64,000 bases of DNA, from the NCBI RefSeq assembly GCF_000717245.1, contig NZ_JNYQ01000015.1, positions 1 through 64,000 on the forward strand, read 5' to 3'. The translations under genes and the position numbers were made by a program. The notes beneath the pieces are model-generated. The model did not search any database. It was not told where the DNA came from and was given only the letters and a program-made list of their open reading frames with translations. Below are positions 59,023 to 64,000 of this stretch, piece after piece. The stretch is from Kitasatospora papulosa (lineage in GTDB: Bacteria > Actinomycetota > Actinomycetes > Streptomycetales > Streptomycetaceae). Position 1 is the first letter of the stretch. Each line of letters begins with the position of its first letter.

Positions 59023-59264
59023 TCAGCCGTCGAGCAGCCTGTCAGGCAGAGCGCCCACCGTGGCGTCGCTGATGCCGAGCCTGCCGGTGACGTACCCCCG
59101 GACCGACCCGTGCGCGGCTCCCAGGTCGGCCAGGAACAGCCGGATGACCTCCTCGGGCGCACGCCCGCGGCGGACCGGCCGTCCGAAGCCCGACGGCCGC
59201 CCAGGTCACGGAAGTTGTGCAGTCTCTCGAACGTGATGCGTCCCGTTGTCCCCACGCCGCACAC
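59023..59264 (-). pseudogene. Remnant of a protein-tyrosine-phosphatase-like gene
   Basis: The minus strand shows the beginning and end of a bacterial tyrosine/serine phosphatase with its middle gone. In one frame comes RITFERLHNFRDLGGRRASD, the typical N-terminus of the family. After about 15 further codons the downstream part continues in a shifted frame as RAPEEVIRLFLADLGAAHGS, then VRGYVTGRLGISDATVGALP, the typical C-terminus, and a stop at 59025. The catalytic HCxAGKDRT core, normally 100 or more residues between these parts, is missing. Only about 80 codons remain of a usual 240-260. An internal deletion plus frameshift is the simplest reading. Confidence 0.75.
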
Positions 59265-59313
59265 ACTGTTTCTGCGATGATGCGGCGGGGAACCACCGGG
59301 CGCTGGGGGGCGT

Positions 59314-60045
59314 ATGTCGGGTACGGGTACGGTGCTGCGCGAATTGCGCGGTGCACAGAAGTCGTCCAAAGGTGTCTCGCTCTACTCGCGGTACGTGAAC
59401 CGCCCGGCCGGGCGCCTGCTCGCGGCGGGTGCGTACCGTGCGGGGCTGACACCCAATCAGGTCACCATGATCAGCGCGCTGTTCACGTTCTCGTCGATCG
59501 TCGCGGTCGTGCTCGTCGAGCCGTCCTGGTGGCTGGGAGTGGCTGTGTACGCTGGTCTCGTCGTCGGCTTCGCCTTCGACTCGGCCGACGGGCAGCTCGC
59601 CCGGCTGACCGGACGCGGCGGGCCGGACGGCGAATGGCTCGACCACGTCGTGGACTGCGCGAAGATGATCCTCGTCCACAGCGCCGTCCTCATCTCCTTC
59701 GACCGCTTCGGCGCGCTGCCGGGGGAGGGGTGGCTCCTGCTGCCGCTCGGCTTCCTGTTCGTCGCCGTGCTGACCTTCTGCGCGGGACTGCTCCGTGAGC
59801 AGCTCGGCAAGGCGGCGGCCGGCACGGTGCCGACGGCCACGGGCCCCGCGGCTCCGGTGTCCCGGGTGCGGGCGGTGGCGCTGCTGCCCGCGGACTACGG
59901 GGTCTTCTGCCTGGTCTTCCTGCTGCTCGGCGCACCCGGCGCCTTCCGGGCCGGGTACGCCGCACTCGCGGCCGTGCACGCCGTGTTCCTGGTGGCGTTC
60001 CTGGTCAAGTGGTTCAGGGAGCTGAAAGCGCTCCGGGCCGGCTGA
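59314..60045 (+). CDS. CDP-alcohol phosphatidyltransferase family protein
   Basis: A 243-residue integral membrane enzyme with about six helices. It transfers a phospho-alcohol from a CDP-activated donor to a lipid or sugar alcohol. The full active-site motif D-x2-DG-x2-AR-x8-G-x3-D-x3-D is present as FDSADGQLARLTGRGG, then GEWLDHVVD. Start ATG 59314 (MSGTGTVLRELRGAQKSSKG). The gene converges with a cytidylyltransferase gene, overlapping its 3' end by 32 bp. The two could supply and use one CDP-alcohol (for example CDP-glycerol or CDP-inositol type), in keeping with the surface-polymer genes that follow. The acceptor is unknown. Confidence 0.92.
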   Translation: MSGTGTVLRELRGAQKSSKGVSLYSRYVNRPAGRLLAAGAYRAGLTPNQVTMISALFTFSSIVAVVLVEPSWWLGVAVYAGLVVGFAFDSADGQLARLTGRGGPDGEWLDHVVDCAKMILVHSAVLISFDRFGALPGEGWLLLPLGFLFVAVLTFCAGLLREQLGKAAAGTVPTATGPAAPVSRVRAVALLPADYGVFCLVFLLLGAPGAFRAGYAALAAVHAVFLVAFLVKWFRELKALRAG

Positions 60046-60463
60046 CCAGCACGTCCAGCGCCCGGCGCAGCTGGGTGCTGGACGTGTGCACCGTGTAGGG
60101 GAAGTAGACGACCTCCACCCCGACGGCGGCGAAGTCCCGCTCCAGGCGTTCACCCTTCTCGGTGCCCCGCCAGTCGTCGCCCTTGAAGAGGACGTCGAAG
60201 CGGACCTGCTGCCATGTCTCGACCTTGTCCGGAACGGTCTCCACGAACGCCGCGTCCACGTACCGCACACCGCGCACGATCTCCAGCCGCTCGGCCAGAG
60301 GGATCACCGGGGTGTGGCCCTTGGCCCGCGCGGCCATCTCGTCGGAGACCACTCCGGCCACCAGGTAGTCGCACTGGCTGCGCGCGTGCCGCAGGATGTT
60401 GAGGTGGCCGACGTGGAACAGGTCGTACACCCCCGGCGCATAACCGACCCTGTGCTGCACCAT
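60014..60463 (-). CDS. Cytidylyltransferase (glycerol-3-phosphate/phospho-alcohol type)
   Basis: A 149-residue nucleotidyltransferase that joins CTP and a phospho-alcohol to make a CDP-alcohol. Start ATG 60463 (MVQHRVGYAPGVYDLFHVGH) follows GGGGAGAG; longer starts lie in the divergent promoter region. Signatures are YDLFHVGHLNIL (HxGH), VVSDEMAARAKGHTPVIPL, RYVDAAFVETVPDKV, LFKGDDWRGT, and the late VHTSSTQLRRAL matching ISTTxI/R-type loops. Family members include TagD and Pcy enzymes. Teichoic-acid-like polymer or lipid headgroup synthesis is likely from context. Confidence 0.9.
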   Translation of the reverse strand: MVQHRVGYAPGVYDLFHVGHLNILRHARSQCDYLVAGVVSDEMAARAKGHTPVIPLAERLEIVRGVRYVDAAFVETVPDKVETWQQVRFDVLFKGDDWRGTEKGERLERDFAAVGVEVVYFPYTVHTSSTQLRRALDVLVSRPGALSAP

Positions 60464-60581
60464 CCGTTCTCTCCCCCCACGGTGGAACTGGTCCAACGAC
60501 CTTACTGTGAAGAACACTTGTGCAACCCGTGAACGGATAAGCTCGGACAAGAGGCTGTTCCGGGGGGAAGGCGATCATCCG

Positions 60582-61874
60582 TTGTCCGCTGCTGAGCATC
60601 AGAGACCGTTCGAAAACCGCAGACTTCTCGTGGTCTCCACGAACTACGCCCCCGAGCTGACGGGCATAGGGCCCTACGCCACCCAGCTCGCCGAGCACTG
60701 GGCGGCGTCGGGGGCGCGTACCCAGGTGCTGACCGGGATGCCGCACTACCCCGCCTGGCGCGTGGACGAGGGCTACCGGGGGGTGTGGCGCAGGGAGGAG
60801 ACCCGCGAGGGAGTCCGCGTGCACCGGCGGCGCCACTACGTGCCGCCCCGCCAGACCGCGCTGCGCAGAGCCGCGTTCGAGGCGTCCGTCCTGGTCCACG
60901 GCGTCCTCGCCCCGCCGCCCGGCCGTCCCGACGCGGTGATCTCCCAGATGCCGAGCCTCGCGGGCGGGGTGATCGGTGCCCGGCTCGCGCGCCGCCACCG
61001 CGTTCCCCACATACCGGTCGTCCAGGACCTGATGGGCGCCGCCGCCGCGCAGAGCGGCATCCGCGGGGGAGGCAGGGCGGCGCTGGTCGCCGCGAAGGCC
61101 GAGCGCCACGCACTGCGCGGCGCCACCCTCGTCGGGGTCATCCACGAGAGTTTCGTTGCGGGTGTCACCGCCCTCGGCGTGGACCCCGGCCGCATCCGTG
61201 TCGTCCCGAACTGGACGCATGTGAAGAACCCTTCGGCGGACCGTGCCGCCACCCGGGCCAGGCTCGGGTGGGCCGAGGGCACCCCCGTGCTGCTGCACTC
61301 GGGGAACATGGGACTCAAGCAGGGACTGGACGTCCTGGTCGACCTGGCGCGGCTGGCCCCGGACATCCGGGTCGTCCTGATGGGCGACGGGAACCAGCGT
61401 GACGGGTTGCGGGAGCGCGCCGCCGGCCTGCCCAACCTCGACTTCCTCCCGCCCGCGGGCGCCGACGACTTCACCGACGTGCTCGCCGCCGCCGACGTCC
61501 TCGCGGTGACCCAGCGGGCCTCCGTCCTCGACATGAGCGTGCCGTCCAAGCTGACCTCGTACTTCGTCTCCGGGCGGCCCGTCGTCGCCTCGGTGGCCGA
61601 CGAGGGCGGTACGGCCGACGAGGTGCGCCGTTCGGGCGCCGGGGTCCTGGTCGCCGCCGAGGACCCGGCCGCGCTCCTCGCCGCCGTACGCCGGCTGGCC
61701 GCCGATCCCGTCGCGGCCGAGGCGCTGGGGGCACACGGCCCCCGGTACGTCGCACAGCATCTGAGCAGGGAGGCGGGTCTCGCCCGCTTCGACGCCCTGC
61801 TCGCCGAGGCGCTCGGGGACGCGACGGCCGGCGCCACGCGCACCGGGGAATCACGAGGGGGAGCAAGCCGATGA
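60582..61874 (+). CDS. Family 4 glycosyltransferase (WcaI-like)
   Basis: A 430-residue GT-B glycosyltransferase. TTG 60582 is suggested by GGGGGGAAGG about 10 nt upstream and a possible -10 TAAGCT at 60538. GTG 60507 in the same frame is the longer alternative, so the start is uncertain. The N-terminal domain opens with RRLLVVSTNYAPELTGIGPY, typical of WcaI/colanic-acid-type enzymes, and the donor domain has VPNWTHVKNP, VLLHSGNMGLKQGLDVLVDL, VLMGDGNQRDGL and a SVPSKLTSYFVSGRPVVASV motif with the E-x7-E region degenerate. It adds a sugar to a growing cell-surface oligosaccharide. The stop overlaps the next gene by 4 bp. Confidence 0.92.
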   Translation: MSAAEHQRPFENRRLLVVSTNYAPELTGIGPYATQLAEHWAASGARTQVLTGMPHYPAWRVDEGYRGVWRREETREGVRVHRRRHYVPPRQTALRRAAFEASVLVHGVLAPPPGRPDAVISQMPSLAGGVIGARLARRHRVPHIPVVQDLMGAAAAQSGIRGGGRAALVAAKAERHALRGATLVGVIHESFVAGVTALGVDPGRIRVVPNWTHVKNPSADRAATRARLGWAEGTPVLLHSGNMGLKQGLDVLVDLARLAPDIRVVLMGDGNQRDGLRERAAGLPNLDFLPPAGADDFTDVLAAADVLAVTQRASVLDMSVPSKLTSYFVSGRPVVASVADEGGTADEVRRSGAGVLVAAEDPAALLAAVRRLAADPVAAEALGAHGPRYVAQHLSREAGLARFDALLAEALGDATAGATRTGESRGGASR

Positions 61875-63559
61875 CACACCAGATCCGTCCCCTGGACGAC
61901 CAGGACGAACCAGCGCTGCTGCGCGACCAGTTCCGCCAGCTCCTGCGTTACCGCGCCCTGCTCGCCGGCGGTGTCGTGGCGGGGCTGCTCGGCGGCGGGT
62001 TCCTCGCGCTCAGCGGCGACGACACGTACACGGCCACCGGCGAGGTGCAGGTGCGTTCCGCGACCGCCGACCCCTTCGCCACCGGGGCGTCCGCCGACAA
62101 GGGCATCAACATCGGCTCCGAGCGGCAGACCGCGGTGAGCGACACCGTGGGAGACCTGGCCGCCGGAACCCTGCTGAAGAAGGGCGACGACGTGACCGCC
62201 CGGAAGCTGCTCGCCGGCCTCCAGGTGACGAACCCGCCCAACACCCTCACCCTGCGTTTCTCCTACACCGGTGCCAGTCCCGAGCAGGCCCGGGCCCGCG
62301 CCGAGGCCCTGGCCAACGCCTATCTGGCCCATCGCAAGGCGCGGACCCAGGAGAGCATCGACAACATGGCGAACGGCTACCGCGCCCAGCTCGATCCGCT
62401 GGAGGAGAAGCGCGACCTGCTGGAGGAACGCACCGGGGTCGACGCCGCGGACGACGTCAGCAGCGCACGCGCCAACATCATCGTCTCCATCTCCGAGCTG
62501 AGCCGGAAGATCTCCGAGCTCAAGGCACTCGACACCACCCCCGGCTACCTCAACAAGAAGCCCGTCGCGCCCACCGAGCCCGCCGGCGCCGGGCTGCCGC
62601 TGCTCCTCGGGCTGGGCGCGGTCGTGGGTCTCGCCCTCGGACTGCTGCTCTCCTGGGTGCGCCTCGTCTTCGACCCGGCCGTACGCTCACCCCGGGAGCT
62701 CGTCCGCTCCCTCGGGGCGCCCCTGCTCGGCACCCTGCCCAGGGAGCGCGCCGCCGCGGGCGCCCTGCTCGCGATCGGGCGCAGCGGTTCGCGGCTCGCC
62801 GAGGAGTACCGGGCGGTGGCCTTCCGGCTCGCCTACGACCCGTCGTTCGCGGAGCGCCGCCGGCTCCTGGTCACCGCCCCGCGCGGGGACAACGCGGCGG
62901 CGTCCGCCGCGGCGGTCAACCTGGCCGCCGCCTTCGCCGAGATGGGCCGCGACGTCCTGCTCGTGGAGGCCGACCTCCGCACCCCGTCCCTCGCCCGTGA
63001 CCTGGGACCGGCCGCCCACGAGGTCCGGCCGCCGAGCTGGGCGGCGGAGGAGGGCGACCGTACCTGGCCGGCGGGCGGGCGATGCAACGTGGACGTGCCG
63101 GGATCCGGCGCGTTCGCCCTGGTGGCCGGGACCACCGCGGACAACGTGCCGCGCGCCCTGACCTCCGCGTCCGTCGCACGGATCGTGGCCGAGGCCGACC
63201 GCCCCGGCGCCGTGGTCATCGTGCTCGCCCCGCCGGTGCTGTCGTACGCCGACGCCGTCGCGCTCGTCGACCGGGTCGAGGGCGTCATGATCGTCTGCGA
63301 TCCTCGCGAGGTCCACCGCAGCGACCTGGAACGCATCCGGGAGATCATCAGCGCTTCCGGGGGACAGGTGCTCGGAGCCCTGCTCCACACCGGCAGGGGC
63401 AGGCTGGGACGGGGCGAACGCCGCTCCGGGTCCGGCCGGCGGCGCGGAGGCGGCGGACCGGGCGCCCCGGCCGTCGACGCGGACGCACCGGAGCTCACCA
63501 GGAACCCCGACGAGACCATGGGGCTGCGCACCTTCACCCTCCCGGGGGCGCGCCGGTGA
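61871..63559 (+). CDS. Wzz/BY-kinase-like chain-length protein with degenerate P-loop
   Basis: A 562-residue membrane protein for polysaccharide export. A first helix (ALLAGGVVAGLLGGGFLAL, about 34-52) and a second (GLPLLLGLGAVVGLALGLLL, about 238-257) flank an extracytoplasmic Wzz-type domain with a coiled-coil stretch (LDPLEEKRDLLEERTGVDAA). The C-terminal cytoplasmic part resembles a bacterial tyrosine kinase: RLLVTAPRGDNAAASAAAVNLAAAFAE sits where Walker A would be but lacks the GKT/S lysine, while Walker A'-like VLLVEADLRTPSL keeps its Asp. No Tyr-rich tail follows. It is probably a non-catalytic co-polymerase. Translation is coupled at both ends. Confidence 0.88.
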   Translation: MTHQIRPLDDQDEPALLRDQFRQLLRYRALLAGGVVAGLLGGGFLALSGDDTYTATGEVQVRSATADPFATGASADKGINIGSERQTAVSDTVGDLAAGTLLKKGDDVTARKLLAGLQVTNPPNTLTLRFSYTGASPEQARARAEALANAYLAHRKARTQESIDNMANGYRAQLDPLEEKRDLLEERTGVDAADDVSSARANIIVSISELSRKISELKALDTTPGYLNKKPVAPTEPAGAGLPLLLGLGAVVGLALGLLLSWVRLVFDPAVRSPRELVRSLGAPLLGTLPRERAAAGALLAIGRSGSRLAEEYRAVAFRLAYDPSFAERRRLLVTAPRGDNAAASAAAVNLAAAFAEMGRDVLLVEADLRTPSLARDLGPAAHEVRPPSWAAEEGDRTWPAGGRCNVDVPGSGAFALVAGTTADNVPRALTSASVARIVAEADRPGAVVIVLAPPVLSYADAVALVDRVEGVMIVCDPREVHRSDLERIREIISASGGQVLGALLHTGRGRLGRGERRSGSGRRRGGGGPGAPAVDADAPELTRNPDETMGLRTFTLPGARR

Positions 63560-64000
63560 GAGCCCGCACCGCGATCCTCTGCTCGGTCGCGGACCAGGGC
63601 GTGGCGGCGCTCACCAACATCCTGGTGCTCGTGGCCGCAGCCCGGCTCTCCACCGTCGCCGACTTCGCCCGCTTCTCCGCCGTCTACCTCGTCTTCACGG
63701 TCCTGCTGGGCGTCTCCGGCGCGTACACCGGGCAGCCCCTGGTCCTGCGGCGCGGCGCCGGTGCGGACGTCCGGGGCGCCTGCCGCTCGGCCGTCCTGTT
63801 CACCGTGGGGGCCTCAGCCGCCCTGGGCGGCCTGCTCGCCGCCGTCTGCCTGTTCGTCCCGGGGGACACCGCACGCGCCCTCGTGATGCTGGGCGCCGTC
63901 CTGCCGGTCGTGCTGGGGCAGGACGCCCTGCGCTACGCCTTCTCCACCCTCCAGAGCCCTCATCTCGCCCTGATTTCCGACCTGCTGAGGCTGGCCTGCG
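63556..64000 (+). CDS. Polysaccharide flippase/oligosaccharide transporter, N-terminal part
   Basis: A frame open to the window end, 148 residues visible. GTG 63556 overlaps the preceding stop (GTGA). Hydrophobic helices are dense: ILCSVADQGVAALTNILVLV, ARFSAVYLVFTVLLGVSGAY, AVLFTVGASAALGGLLAAVC and ALVMLGAVLPVVLGQDALRY. The opening GVAALTNILVLVAAAR and DALRYAFSTLQSPHLALIS resemble MOP-superfamily Wzx-type flippases. It follows the chain-length protein and glycosyltransferase, which is the expected place for a lipid-linked oligosaccharide exporter. C-terminal half not seen. Confidence 0.8.
   Translation, partial: MRARTAILCSVADQGVAALTNILVLVAAARLSTVADFARFSAVYLVFTVLLGVSGAYTGQPLVLRRGAGADVRGACRSAVLFTVGASAALGGLLAAVCLFVPGDTARALVMLGAVLPVVLGQDALRYAFSTLQSPHLALISDLLRLAC

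Noticed and set aside
1..64000. Integrated mobile element or prophage
   Set aside because: No integrase, transposase, tRNA attachment site or terminal repeats were seen, and base composition is uniform apart from regulatory gaps.

Overview
The window is high-GC chromosomal DNA from an actinomycete, almost certainly a Streptomyces. Coding third positions are overwhelmingly G or C, GTG/TTG starts and 4-bp stop/start overlaps are frequent, and lineage-specific families are present: a complete conservon (CvnA-E), a SepF paralogue, a CYP105-like P450 with ferredoxin, and a c-di-AMP riboswitch in front of a secreted lytic enzyme. No rRNA, tRNA, insertion sequence, phage or CRISPR is visible. Calls come from reading the sequence and recalled family knowledge; no database search was run.

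Layout. 1-1.05 kb: 3' end of allantoinase abutting a truncated opposite-strand gene. 1.2-11.2 kb: plant-polymer and sugar-acid block with a secreted GH43 enzyme, CoA-transferase, secreted pectate lyase, cysteine-desulfurase-like protein, and IclR regulator/GntP permease/glucarate dehydratase. 11.2-17.5 kb: SDR and LysR, then a copper block (His-rich exported protein, CopA ATPase, three CsoR-type boxes), a flavodoxin-like protein and a HTH-TOBE molybdate-type protein. 17.8-21.4 kb: TetR, ferredoxin reductase, P450 and 3Fe-4S ferredoxin. 22-26.6 kb: ydaO riboswitch with LysM/transglycosylase gene, a leaderless hypothetical gene, a SIS-domain isomerase and a metallo-beta-lactamase-fold hydrolase.

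26.7-30.8 kb: conservon cvnA-B-C-D plus an EXXR-less P450. 30.9-35.7 kb: sepF-like, AAA ATPase, MazG-like pyrophosphohydrolase, a hypothetical gene behind two DnaA-box-like sites, a luciferase-like oxidoreductase and homocysteine S-methyltransferase. 35.75-39.8 kb: Hen1-Pnkp RNA-repair operon. 39.8-43.9 kb: arginine deiminase, ornithine carbamoyltransferase and amino-acid permease. 43.9-51.9 kb: anti-sigma-type ATPase, then a probable CoA-dependent 2-aminobenzoate (anthranilate) or salicylate degradation cluster on both strands. 52.5-59.0 kb: Mrp-type cation/proton antiporter operon with A and B fused. 59.0-64.0 kb: a tyrosine-phosphatase remnant, then a surface-polymer locus (CDP-alcohol phosphotransferase, cytidylyltransferase, GT4 glycosyltransferase, Wzz/BY-kinase-like protein, flippase) running off the end.

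Themes. Pectin-related genes carry LacI-type palindromes (GH43, pectate lyase), and sugar-acid uptake and dehydration sit behind an IclR-type site. The RNA-repair pair, the aromatic-CoA cluster, the shared 9-mer in its two promoter regions, and several degenerate enzymes (SDR without its Tyr, BY-kinase without its P-loop Lys, P450 without EXXR) are the main points for a second look.
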